Below are positions 33,670-42,431 of a stretch of DNA of 50,302 nucleotides, piece after piece; within the stretch, counting starts at the first letter, position 1, and each line of letters begins with the position of its first letter. The notes beneath the pieces were generated by a model. That model saw nothing but the letters and a program-made list of their open reading frames with translations. It was not told where the DNA came from and did not search any database. The translations under genes and the position numbers were made by a program. The stretch comes from Myxococcales bacterium (GTDB lineage Bacteria > Myxococcota_A > UBA796 > GCA-2862545), in NCBI GenBank assembly GCA_019634415.1, contig JAHQVJ010000052.1, forward strand, positions 1-50,302, written 5' to 3'.

Positions 33670-33894
33670 ATGAAGGTCGTTGCACATCCCCTCGTCGTGG
33701 CCGTTGCTCTGGGACTTCTCGCCCCTCCCGCGCTGGAGGAGGTTGCTTCCGAGTCTCCCCGTCCCTGCGTCGACTGCGACGACGACGGAAAGACGGTGAG
33801 CAAGTGGGAGCCCACCGCGGAGCCCTCCGCCGAGGAGTTTCATCGCGTGGAGCTCGCCTACGAGGCGCTCACCGCCCCGAAGCTCTCAGTCTGA
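33670..33894 (+). CDS. Small secreted protein, 74 residues
   Basis: The product has a signal peptide (MKVVAHPLVVAVALGLLAP, with likely cleavage soon after) and a mature part of about 50 residues that is acidic, with one CVDC motif followed by Asp-Asp-Asp-Gly-Lys and no other cysteines. GAGAGGA before ATG 33670 is a good ribosome binding site. I do not recognise a family. Its last nine bases overlap the end of the convergent sigma/pseudokinase gene. Confidence 0.6.
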   Translation: MKVVAHPLVVAVALGLLAPPALEEVASESPRPCVDCDDDGKTVSKWEPTAEPSAEEFHRVELAYEALTAPKLSV

Positions 33895-36800
33895 CGGCGC
33901 GTCCATTCGCAGCAGGCCACCTTCCTCCCGCTGCACCGACACGTACACATCGCCCGCCCCGCTCACCGACAGCGACGGGTGGCTGCCCACCGACCACGGG
34001 TGCAGATCTCCGAGGGGCGTGCGCTCTGCGGTGCGCAGATCGTAGCGGAACAGCACCGAGCCATCTGCCAGGATCAGGGTGTTCGACGTCTCCCACGTGG
34101 CGGTGGACGCTCGGATCTCGCGACCGAGGGACGTGCCGGAGGCCAGCTCCACCACCGTGAAGCTCTCCCGATCCACGCGCACCAGCAGCCGATCTCCCTC
34201 GGGTGAGAAGGGCCCGGCCTCCGTGCCGTCCAGGCCGATGGCGTCGGCGGACAGCTGGGGCTCCCAAGGGCTCCGCGGATCCACCACCACCACCGGGATC
34301 TGGTTGTAGGTCCACGACAGCGACTGGCCGTCGGGGGACCAGAACGCTGCAGACACCTCGGACAGCGCAGCGTCGCTCACGGGGCGTAGATCCGTGCCGT
34401 CGACGAGCACCTCGAACACCCCTCGCCGCTCGCCCACCTGACCGCTGAAGGTGATCCGGCGTCCCGCAGGCAAGCTCGGCGCCAGCACCTCCTCGGCTTC
34501 GAGCACCGGTCGCCAGCGCTCTTCCGGTGCACGCACCCACAGGGTCTGCTCCGACGCCGCCGTGAGCCAGCGTCCGTCCGACGAGACTGCGGCCCAGCCG
34601 AGGCCTCGATCCGTCGGGCTCACCACGTCGTAGGTGCCTCCCGCCAGATCGAGCTGGATCACGGCGTGGACACGCTGTGCCACACCCACCACCAGCTGAT
34701 CCGCTGCCACGTGGAAGGACCGCGCGGGCCGCGCGAGCTCCACCCAGGACTCGGGGGAGCGCCATCCGTCCGCCGAGCGACGCACTCGGCACAGCCGCAT
34801 GCGCGACGCATCACACTGGGCCACCAAGGTGGCGTCGTCGAGCCAGACCGGCTGGACCACATCTGCCACCTGCTGTGCGGGTCCGAGGACCTCGCTGTCG
34901 GTGCCCACCGCAGCCACGTGCAGGGCGGTGGCGGTGCTCCAGGCGAGGTGGGCTCCGTCCGGGGACCAGCTCGGGTGCCGGGGACCGTCGGCCCTCTCGG
35001 GAAGCGCCATGCGGATCTCGGAGGTGGTCAGATCGAGGATCTTCAGTGCGGCGGGGCGGGGCTCGTCGGGCTGCAGTGCTGGGGAGGGAGCGGTGACGAA
35101 CGCCAGGTGGCGGCCGTCGGGAGACCAGGCGGGGTCGAACCCTGGCGTGACCTCGAGCAGCGGCTGCCCTCCCTCGGCGTCCATCACCCACAGGGAGCGC
35201 TGCGCGACGAACGCCAGTCGAGATCCGTCGGGAGACCAGCTGGCGGAGGTGGCGGCGGGCGGGAACGCATCCGTCAGGTTCCGGGTGGTGTGGCCCTCGA
35301 GCGCGATCACGTGGAGATCTCGCTGGTCGGAGAAGACGACCCGCCGACCGTCTGGCGAGATCGCCGGATCGATGGCTCCCGGCACGTTGCGCGCCAGGCG
35401 CCACGATGGTGTGCCCGACGTGCTCGGATCCAACATGGTGTACGCCACGGCGGCGGCAGCCAGCAGGCCGATGAGACCGACGCCCGCGAACGCGGCGAGC
35501 GCGCCGTCTTGGGGGCCCGCCGCGGCGGACACGGCGGGGGTGCGGCCGAAGGCGGTGGTGTGCTCGTTGTCGGTGGCCTCTTCGGGCTCGCGCAGCGCCA
35601 GGATCGGGCGCAAGCTCCGCAGCTCGGCCGCCTGCCCCTGCCCGAGGGACGTGAGCGGACGCGTGGTGCGGCCTCCCCCTCGGGTCCACAGATCCAGGAG
35701 CGCTCCGGCGGTCTTCGGTCGCGCGTCGGGATCGGCCTTCAGGCAGGCCTCGATGGCACCTTCCATGCGCTCGGGGAGATCGTCGCGCAGCTGACCTGGG
35801 GGCACGTACTGCAGGGTGTGCACCCGCTGGCGTACCTCGGCGTGGGTGGGCCCTGCGAAGCACCGCTGCCCCGTGGCGAGCTCGTACAGCAGCGCCCCCA
35901 CCACGAAGACGTCGCTGCGGGCATCGCCACGGCTGGGATCGTCGTGTTGCTCGGGGGCCGTGAAGGACGGATGCGACACGTCGCGAGCGCCCTCCAGCAT
36001 GGCCAGGGCCCCCCCGAGGCCGAACCCGGTGACCCGCGCGCGGAGGTGCTCTCCGGAGGTGTCGAAGAGCACGTCGTGAGGAGTGAGGTGGCCATGCACG
36101 TGGCCTGAGGCGTGAGCCGCGTCGAGCCCAGCGAGGATGTCGATGGCGAAGGCGTCCACCTGGTCCCACGGCAAGGCCGCCGTGGACGCCAGCAGCTCGG
36201 CCAGCGACGGGCCGTCCACGAACTCGGTGACCAGGGCAGGGGAGCCGTCGAGCAGCCCGTCCTCCACCACCGACACCACGTTGGGATGCTGAAGCGACTG
36301 CAGCGACCGGCGCTGCCGCTTGAGCCTCGCAGCCACGCTGCGGTCGTCGGTGGCGAGCTGGTGCACGAGATGCTCCGTGCGCCGATCCTTGTGCTTGGCC
36401 CGGTACACCACCACCATTCCGTGGCGATCCGCGAACCCCGTGGTCCGGTAGGGCCCCATCGTGGTGCGGCGGGCCACGAGCTCCATCGAGGCCGCATCCG
36501 CCCGCGTGGGCCCGGCCCCCGTCGAGGAGCGCCAAGACGAGCCGAGCACGCCGCCTGCGAGGACCCGAGCGCCTGCCATGGCGGGGCGGATCTCCTCGAG
36601 CTGGCGTGCCTTGGCACGCTGCGTTGACCGCACGCGCCGTCGATCCACGCGGCACATCGGGCAGATCGTGAGGTGCTTGCGCACGGCCTCGGGTGGCTCC
36701 GTGAGCTCCAGCTGCGCGAAGGAGGGGTGATCTCGGCGTCCGCCATACACCTTGAGACTACGGGCGCGCAGGGCGAGGCCGAGCTTGTGCCGGCTGCGCT

Positions 36801-37326
36801 GCAGCAACCCGCGGGCCCCGGTGCCCTCGAGCCCCATGACCGCGTTGATCTCGGACGGCTCGAGGCCCTCCACGTAGCGTAGGTAGACCGTCTGCTGCTC
36901 GTCGGCGGTGAGCACGTCCTGCCCGACCCGTCGGAGTAGCTCCTGCCAGGTCTCGCGGCGCATGTCGGCGATGGACCGAGCCATGTCGCTGCCTGGGATC
37001 AACACGCCGTCGGCGGTGAGCAGGCCTCGCTTCTGAGCGAGCTCCCGCAGGCAGCGCTGGCGCACGATGCCGTACAGCCACGACCAGAAGGAGTCCCCCG
37101 AGCGCCCCCACTCGCCCAGGCGGCGGTAGGCGATGGCCACGGCCTCCAGGGTGAGGACCTCAGCGCGATCGGCGTCGCCCACGAAGCGCAGCGCGAGGCC
37201 GAAGGCTCGATCCTGGTGGGCAGCCAGGAGATCCGACACCTCCTGCTGAGCTCGTCCGATGACCTCCACGGAGGCGTCCACCGCGGCGGCCCGATCCAGC
37301 AGGGCCACCAGAGCGTCGTGTTCCAT
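33886..37326 (-). CDS. Sigma-like region + pseudokinase + membrane helix + beta-propeller fusion protein
   Basis: The 1146-residue protein combines several modules. Residues 32-100 resemble ECF sigma region 2 (AFGLALRFVGDADRAEV ... FWSWLYGIVRQR) and 132-190 resemble region 4 (LTADEQQTVYLRYVEGL ... SEINAVMGL). Residues 218-225 give HLTICPMC, the HxxxCxxC core of zinc anti-sigma domains. Residues 292-550 have a Ser/Thr kinase fold with every catalytic motif lost: the beta3 Lys is His322, HRDLKPSN is HGHLTPHD, DFG is GFG, and there is no glycine loop. A membrane helix (609-631) leads to an outer domain with repeated SPDGxxLAF strands, a TolB/PD40-type beta-propeller (640-1146). It may be a membrane-held regulator released or reoriented on sensing an outer ligand; that is inference. 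ATG 37326 shares a base with the stop of the giant surface protein gene (TGATG); the longer upstream frame lies inside that gene. Confidence 0.85.
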   Translation of the reverse strand: MEHDALVALLDRAAAVDASVEVIGRAQQEVSDLLAAHQDRAFGLALRFVGDADRAEVLTLEAVAIAYRRLGEWGRSGDSFWSWLYGIVRQRCLRELAQKRGLLTADGVLIPGSDMARSIADMRRETWQELLRRVGQDVLTADEQQTVYLRYVEGLEPSEINAVMGLEGTGARGLLQRSRHKLGLALRARSLKVYGGRRDHPSFAQLELTEPPEAVRKHLTICPMCRVDRRRVRSTQRAKARQLEEIRPAMAGARVLAGGVLGSSWRSSTGAGPTRADAASMELVARRTTMGPYRTTGFADRHGMVVVYRAKHKDRRTEHLVHQLATDDRSVAARLKRQRRSLQSLQHPNVVSVVEDGLLDGSPALVTEFVDGPSLAELLASTAALPWDQVDAFAIDILAGLDAAHASGHVHGHLTPHDVLFDTSGEHLRARVTGFGLGGALAMLEGARDVSHPSFTAPEQHDDPSRGDARSDVFVVGALLYELATGQRCFAGPTHAEVRQRVHTLQYVPPGQLRDDLPERMEGAIEACLKADPDARPKTAGALLDLWTRGGGRTTRPLTSLGQGQAAELRSLRPILALREPEEATDNEHTTAFGRTPAVSAAAGPQDGALAAFAGVGLIGLLAAAAVAYTMLDPSTSGTPSWRLARNVPGAIDPAISPDGRRVVFSDQRDLHVIALEGHTTRNLTDAFPPAATSASWSPDGSRLAFVAQRSLWVMDAEGGQPLLEVTPGFDPAWSPDGRHLAFVTAPSPALQPDEPRPAALKILDLTTSEIRMALPERADGPRHPSWSPDGAHLAWSTATALHVAAVGTDSEVLGPAQQVADVVQPVWLDDATLVAQCDASRMRLCRVRRSADGWRSPESWVELARPARSFHVAADQLVVGVAQRVHAVIQLDLAGGTYDVVSPTDRGLGWAAVSSDGRWLTAASEQTLWVRAPEERWRPVLEAEEVLAPSLPAGRRITFSGQVGERRGVFEVLVDGTDLRPVSDAALSEVSAAFWSPDGQSLSWTYNQIPVVVVDPRSPWEPQLSADAIGLDGTEAGPFSPEGDRLLVRVDRESFTVVELASGTSLGREIRASTATWETSNTLILADGSVLFRYDLRTAERTPLGDLHPWSVGSHPSLSVSGAGDVYVSVQREEGGLLRMDAPSD

Positions 37327-40300
37327 CAATCGATCCGCCTTCGTCTGATGGCGAGCAGGCCCAGGGCCAGCAGGGCCCAGCGTGCGCCGCCTGCGGGCGT
37401 GGACACGCCGCAGCCGCACCCCTGACGCCGATACAGGCCGTCCACGAAGCGGCCCGTGTCGTCGCCACAGGGGCCATCACTGGAGTCCACCTCGAGGAAG
37501 TCGTAGATCCCGTCGCAGTCCGCGTCTTGTGGCTCTGCCAGTGGGCCTGCCTCGTCGGAGTCCGGCACGCCGTCTCCATCGGAGTCCAGGTCGTGGTGGT
37601 TGGGTAGCTGGTCACCGTCGATGTCGAGATCTCCCTCGTACCAGGTGGGGATCCGATCGTCGTCGTCGTCGGCGTCGATCGGGTCGATGAGCGTATCTGC
37701 GTCGAAGTCCTGAATCTGGCCGTCAGCGTCGAAGGCCTCGACACCGTCGGGGAGTCCGTCGTCGTCGGTGTCGTCGTCGTAGGGATCCATCCGAGGGTCC
37801 AGCTGAAGCTCCTGCGCCGTGGTCAGCCCGTCGCCGTCCGGGTCTCCGTCAGGACCATCCTGATCGTAGGGATCGAGGTAGTCGGGGATGCCGTCCCCGT
37901 CTAGATCCCCGTCGCCTTCCTGCGCACTGGGTACGCCGTCTCCGTCGTCGTCGGTGTCGAGGAAGTTGGGCACGTCGTCGGGGAACAACGGGATGGCTCC
38001 GCCCACGTCGGCGTCGGCGTTGGGGTAGTCCGCCGGGTCGTTGCTCGTGAAGTCGTAGGTGAGCAGCACGCCCTGTGCATCGAAGCAGTGGAACGTCCAG
38101 TAGGCGTCGTAGGAGACGTTCAGGCGCTCCCCTGGGCCGCAGGCGATCCCGTTCTCCTCGGCCGACGAGAACGTGTCGCCGTCGTCGTCGGTGTCGATGT
38201 AGTCGGGGGTGCCGTCCCCGTCGGAGTCGATCGGGTTCGTCAGATCGGCGCCCAGCTCCACGCCGTCGATGATGCCGTCGTCGTCCATGTCGGGATCCAC
38301 GGTGCACCAGGTGGCGGTGGAGCCGCCCTGGGGGCACAGCTTGGCCTCGTCGCAGTTGAGGATGCCGTCGACGTCGGAGTCTCCTGCGCATCCCGAGTCG
38401 TCGCAGTCGAGGTAGTCGGGCACGCTGTCGCCGTCGCCGTCGGCGAGACCCTCGGTGTCGCTGGTGGCTCCGATGGCGTCGTCGAGCAACCCATCGTCGT
38501 CGCTGTCGCGGTCCAGGTAGTCGGGGATGCCGTCCCCCGCGGGAACGGACGTGCCCGCCAGGCAGTCCAGATCGCTTCCCGTCTCTTGGGAGCCGGTGAG
38601 CAGGCCGTCCCCGTCATCGTCGGCGTCCAGTGCGTTGATCAGACCGTCGCTGTCGCGATCCCACGGGTTCTCGCAGCCCAGGCCCGTGTTCACTGCGCCG
38701 TTGTCGTCGGCGAAGTCGACGTCGGGGTTGTTGACCGGATCGTACAGCTCCAGCCAGATGAAGTTGTACCACTCGTCTCCGTCGAGGATGGTGTCCCCGT
38801 CGATGTCGGGGGCGATGTGGTCCACCCCGTACACGAACTCGCAGCGCGTCTCGATCCGGTCGTTGTCGTCGTCGGTGTCGAGGAAGTTCGGGATGCCGTC
38901 GCCGTCGGGCCAGTCGTAGACCCGCGGGTCCGTGGAGAGCGGACCTGAGAAGCCTGGGGGAGCGTCGAAGTCGGAGGTCTCGATGATGGTGGGGATCCCG
39001 TCCTGGTCGTCGTCCTCCTGGCGGTAGTTGGGCCTGCCGTCTCCGTCGGCGTCGTCGTCGCGCGGGTCGCCGTTGCCGTCGGGGTCCTCGAGGCGGGTCG
39101 GGATCCCGTCGCCGTCGTCGTCGTCGTCGAGCCAGTCGGGCAGCCCGTCGGGGTTGGACCACGGTCCGGTGAACACCAGATCGGTGTTGTCGTCGCGCGG
39201 GTCGCCGTCGCCGTCCGGGTCCTCGTGGCGGGTGAGCACGGTGTCGTCGTCGTCGTCTTCGTCGAGGTAGTCGGGGGTCCCGTCGCCGTCCCAGTCGTCG
39301 TTGTAGGGCATGCCGTCGTTGCAGGTCAGGCTGCACTCCACGACGGTGTCGATGAGGTCGTCGTCGTCATCGGTGTCGAGACGGTCCTCGTCTCCGTCTC
39401 CGTCGGTGTCCACGGCCGTGCCGGTGAAGGCGCCCTCCCGCTCGTCGGGAACATCGTCTCCGTCGGAGTCCATGTCGAGGAAGTCGCCGATCCCGTCGCC
39501 GTCGTAGTCGGTGATCACACCTCCTGCTGCCTCCTCGTCGTCGTCGAAGCGGTCGCCGTCGGAGTCGGTGTCGATGTGGTTGGGCCAGGGGTCTCCGTCG
39601 GGGTTGCGGCCAGGGGGCTGCGCGTTCTCCACGATGGTGAGCAGGCCGTCGTCGTCGTCGTCGGTGTCGAGGTAGTCGGGGGTGCCGTCGCCGTCGGTGT
39701 CGTCGTCCGCGGGCGTGTTGCCGCCGTCGGGATCCTCGGTGTGGGTGAGCTCCCCGTCGTCGTCGTCGTCGATGTCGAGGTAGTCGGGGGTGCCGTCGCC
39801 GTCGGTGTCGTCGTGGCTTCCCGGCGTGGGGTTGCCGATCTCCGTGGCGCTCGGCACCTCGTCGTCGTCGTCGTCGTCGTCGACGCGGTCGTCGTAGCCG
39901 TCGCCGTCGGAGTCGGCGGGGGAGGCGGGGCCGCCGGCCTCGTCGGCGTCGAGGAGGGTGTCTCCGTCGGAGTCCAGATCGATGTAGTCGTTGCGCCCGT
40001 CGCCATCGGTGTCGGTGCCATTGGGGCCGCGCTCGGTCCACTCCTCTCGGTCGTCGTAGCCGTCGCCGTCGGAGTCGTCGTCGTGGTAGTTGGGCACGCC
40101 GTCGCCGTCCCCTCCGTCGGGATCGGTGGCCTCCACGCGGGTGGGGATCGAGTCGTCGTCGTCGTCGGTGTCGAGGGCGTCGTGGGTGCCGTCTCCGTCG
40201 GTGTCGACGGGTGAGTTCGGGTTGCCGCCCACCTCGGTGCCGTCGTCGAGCGTGTCGTCGTCGGTGTCCGATCGAGCCGGGCTCGTGAACGTGACGTTGA

Positions 40301-42278
40301 ACTCGGTGCCATCTTCGAGCGTGTCGCCGTCGGAGTCGGTGTTGCAGTCGTCGGTGCCCAGGGACTGCTCCGTGCCGAAGGTCAGCCCGTCCCCGTCGTC
40401 CTCGAGGAAGCTGGCCGTGGCGTGGTTGCCTTGTCCGTCGCAGTTGTCGTCGATGCCGTTGCCACAGACGTCGCTGGCACCCGGGTTGGTGCCGGCGCGG
40501 CCGTCGTCGCAGTCCTCGCCGCCGACCACGCTCCCAGCGCCGTCCCAGCCTCCACCGTCGATGATGCACACCACGTAGCCGTCGCCGTCGGCGTCGGACT
40601 CGGCGCCGGGCAAGGCCGTGTCGCAGTCGTTGTCGAGCCCGTCGCACAGCTCGGGGGCGCCGTTGTACTGGGTGTCGTCGGCGTCGTTGCAGTCGATGTC
40701 GTCCGACGCTCGTCCCTCGCCGCCGTCGCGGCAGTCGAAGTCGGAGCTCACCACCGTGAGGGTGGCGTCACGATCGCCGTCGTCGTCGGCGTCGGCGTAG
40801 CACAGCTCCTCGCCGTCACAGTCGTTGTCCACCTCGTTGCCTGGCGTCTCGGGGTTGCCGCTCGCCCGGTCCGCGGTGGCGTCGTCGCAGTCGACGGCGT
40901 CGGTGGCGAGGCCCTCGAAGGCATCGTTGCAGTCGGCATCGCCGTTGCCTGCCGTGGTGGCCGTGCCGAGTCGATCTCCGTCGTCGTCGCCGTCGACGTA
41001 GCAGGTCTCGGCGCCGTCGCAGTTCTGATCCACGTTGTCGCCCGCGATCTCGGCGACTCCGGGCTTGATGGTGTCGTCGTCGTCGTCGCAGTCCAGCGGA
41101 TCGGTGGCCTCTCCCTCGTTGGCCTGCTCGCAGCTCGTGTCGCCCGCGGAGGTCTCGAAGGTCCCGTTGGTGCGCGCGCCGTCGTCGTCGTCGTCGAAGT
41201 AGCAGCGCTCGGTGTCGGTGCAGTCCTGATCCACGTTGTCGCCGGGTGCCTCCACGGCTCCCGGCCGAATGGTGGCATCGGTCTCGTCGCAGTCCTCGGC
41301 GTCCGTCGCCAGGCCCTCGAAGGCGTCGGCGCAGTCGTCGTCGGTGGAGTTCACCGTGTTGGACGCGTGGCGGGCACCGTCGTCGTCGGCGTCTTGGTAG
41401 CAGACCTCCGCCCCGTCGCAGTCCTGATCCACGGAGTCGCCGGTGATCTCCGGGTTGCCCGGGAAGCGATCGTCGTTGCCGTCGTCGCAGTCGCCGTCCT
41501 GGGTGGCTTCGTCGTTGGCGGCCAGACACACCGCACCCGTGGAGGCCACGATCACCGAGCCGTTGCCGAAGGTGTCGCCGTCCAGATCCTGGTAGCAGTC
41601 GTCGGAGGAGTCGCAGTCTTGATCGATGCCATCGGCGATGACCTCGGGCGCCCCCGGGTAGATCTGATCGTCGGCGTCGTTGCAGTCGACCCCGAGATCG
41701 AAACCATCCCCGTCGTTGTCGGGCAGGGGAATCGGCCGGTGATCCTGCTCGGGCCGTGTCTGTCGACGCTCTTCCTCGAGGAGGGGCAGCTCCGTCGGAG
41801 TCCACGGCTGCTCGTCCACCGTGACCCAGCGAGGACCGGGCAGCCACACGTCCACGTCGTCGGAGTCGGTGTCGTAGACCAGCGCCAGTGCGTGGACCGT
41901 CGCGTCGGGAAAGGGATTGACCACGCGCACCAGCGCGCCGGCCACGCGGTGGTCGGCGCACTGCAGGGCCACGAAGCGGTCGGCCTCGTTGGGCACGGGA
42001 TCGCCGTGAGCAACGGCGCTGAACGTGTCGTAGTGGAACCGCACGACGTAGGCGGCCTCACCGATGCCCTGGGAGCCAGCGGTGAGCAGCTGCAGCTCGT
42101 GCACCAACCGAGGACCGTCGGGGACGGGGCCCGAGGTCTCCGACGCAATGTTCTGCGCCGATGGATCGTGTGGAAGACACCGCTCCTCTTGGACGGAGAC
42201 GGGTTCGGGGCCGACCGAGGCGGTGGCCACGGCCGCCACCGCCAGCAGGGTCATGAACGAGAGGGAGGAGATCCGCAT
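37326..42278 (-). CDS. Giant Asp-rich calcium-binding surface protein with MopE and thrombospondin type 3-like repeats, MYXO-CTERM
   Basis: The 1650-residue exported protein has a signal peptide (about 1-23), a beta-rich N-terminal domain of about 170 residues, seven MopE-type metal-binding repeats (DCxD ... PGxPE ... DxDCDG), then some thirty thrombospondin type 3-like repeats of the form DTDGDGTPDYLDTDDDDDG. It ends with CGCGVSTPAGG, a hydrophobic helix and RRRR, the MYXO-CTERM anchor. The repeats should bind many calcium ions and give a stiff rod or shell at the cell surface. The DNA is full of GTC/GTCGTC runs on the plus strand, encoding Asp tracts. ATG 42278 starts the signal peptide; GTG 42284 is two codons longer. 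The sigma/pseudokinase gene follows at once through a TGATG junction. Confidence 0.88.
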   Translation of the reverse strand: MRISSLSFMTLLAVAAVATASVGPEPVSVQEERCLPHDPSAQNIASETSGPVPDGPRLVHELQLLTAGSQGIGEAAYVVRFHYDTFSAVAHGDPVPNEADRFVALQCADHRVAGALVRVVNPFPDATVHALALVYDTDSDDVDVWLPGPRWVTVDEQPWTPTELPLLEEERRQTRPEQDHRPIPLPDNDGDGFDLGVDCNDADDQIYPGAPEVIADGIDQDCDSSDDCYQDLDGDTFGNGSVIVASTGAVCLAANDEATQDGDCDDGNDDRFPGNPEITGDSVDQDCDGAEVCYQDADDDGARHASNTVNSTDDDCADAFEGLATDAEDCDETDATIRPGAVEAPGDNVDQDCTDTERCYFDDDDDGARTNGTFETSAGDTSCEQANEGEATDPLDCDDDDDTIKPGVAEIAGDNVDQNCDGAETCYVDGDDDGDRLGTATTAGNGDADCNDAFEGLATDAVDCDDATADRASGNPETPGNEVDNDCDGEELCYADADDDGDRDATLTVVSSDFDCRDGGEGRASDDIDCNDADDTQYNGAPELCDGLDNDCDTALPGAESDADGDGYVVCIIDGGGWDGAGSVVGGEDCDDGRAGTNPGASDVCGNGIDDNCDGQGNHATASFLEDDGDGLTFGTEQSLGTDDCNTDSDGDTLEDGTEFNVTFTSPARSDTDDDTLDDGTEVGGNPNSPVDTDGDGTHDALDTDDDDDSIPTRVEATDPDGGDGDGVPNYHDDDSDGDGYDDREEWTERGPNGTDTDGDGRNDYIDLDSDGDTLLDADEAGGPASPADSDGDGYDDRVDDDDDDDEVPSATEIGNPTPGSHDDTDGDGTPDYLDIDDDDDGELTHTEDPDGGNTPADDDTDGDGTPDYLDTDDDDDGLLTIVENAQPPGRNPDGDPWPNHIDTDSDGDRFDDDEEAAGGVITDYDGDGIGDFLDMDSDGDDVPDEREGAFTGTAVDTDGDGDEDRLDTDDDDDLIDTVVECSLTCNDGMPYNDDWDGDGTPDYLDEDDDDDTVLTRHEDPDGDGDPRDDNTDLVFTGPWSNPDGLPDWLDDDDDGDGIPTRLEDPDGNGDPRDDDADGDGRPNYRQEDDDQDGIPTIIETSDFDAPPGFSGPLSTDPRVYDWPDGDGIPNFLDTDDDNDRIETRCEFVYGVDHIAPDIDGDTILDGDEWYNFIWLELYDPVNNPDVDFADDNGAVNTGLGCENPWDRDSDGLINALDADDDGDGLLTGSQETGSDLDCLAGTSVPAGDGIPDYLDRDSDDDGLLDDAIGATSDTEGLADGDGDSVPDYLDCDDSGCAGDSDVDGILNCDEAKLCPQGGSTATWCTVDPDMDDDGIIDGVELGADLTNPIDSDGDGTPDYIDTDDDGDTFSSAEENGIACGPGERLNVSYDAYWTFHCFDAQGVLLTYDFTSNDPADYPNADADVGGAIPLFPDDVPNFLDTDDDGDGVPSAQEGDGDLDGDGIPDYLDPYDQDGPDGDPDGDGLTTAQELQLDPRMDPYDDDTDDDGLPDGVEAFDADGQIQDFDADTLIDPIDADDDDDRIPTWYEGDLDIDGDQLPNHHDLDSDGDGVPDSDEAGPLAEPQDADCDGIYDFLEVDSSDGPCGDDTGRFVDGLYRRQGCGCGVSTPAGGARWALLALGLLAIRRRRID
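39861..39881. repeat. (GTC)7 trinucleotide run within the Asp-rich gene
   Basis: Seven consecutive GTC triplets (GAC on the coding strand) encode an Asp tract. Shorter runs of the same triplet recur throughout 39000-41400. Such runs are prone to slippage in whole codons, so repeat length may vary between strains without breaking the frame. Confidence 0.8.
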
Positions 42279-42336
42279 GCTCACCGTCCGACTGGGCGTG
42301 GATGTAGCGGCAGGAGGGTACCATTCGGGTGATTCC

Positions 42337-42368
42337 CGCGATCGGGGTGATCGCGATGGCCGCGATCA
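42337..42368. promoter_or_regulatory. Three copies of CGCGATC in the divergent gap
   Basis: CGCGATC (42337-42343) and its complement GATCGCG (42349-42355) form an inverted repeat with a five-base spacer, and a third copy in direct orientation lies at 42362-42368. The cluster is between the starts of the giant surface protein gene and the RDD-MoxR operon, a natural place for a shared operator. Confidence 0.4.
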
Positions 42369-42431
42369 ACGAAGTTGGTCGCAGCTGTTAGTCTCCAGGA
42401 ACGCCGCTTCGCGCTACGTGGGAATGCAGTG

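Noticed and set aside
37327..37419. 31-residue N-terminal extension of the sigma/pseudokinase protein
   Set aside because: It would lie inside the MYXO-CTERM coding end of the upstream gene, is Arg/Pro-rich without structure, and the TGATG junction gives a natural start.
39225..40214. A Val/Gly-rich plus-strand open frame opposite the Asp-rich gene
   Set aside because: GTC runs on the plus strand read as Val tracts only because they are the complement of Asp codons; no start signal or domain is present.
39000..41400. Regular repeats that look array-like at first sight
   Set aside because: The repeats are in frame, encode Asp-rich metal-binding units and have no constant repeat/spacer pattern, so this is not a CRISPR array.
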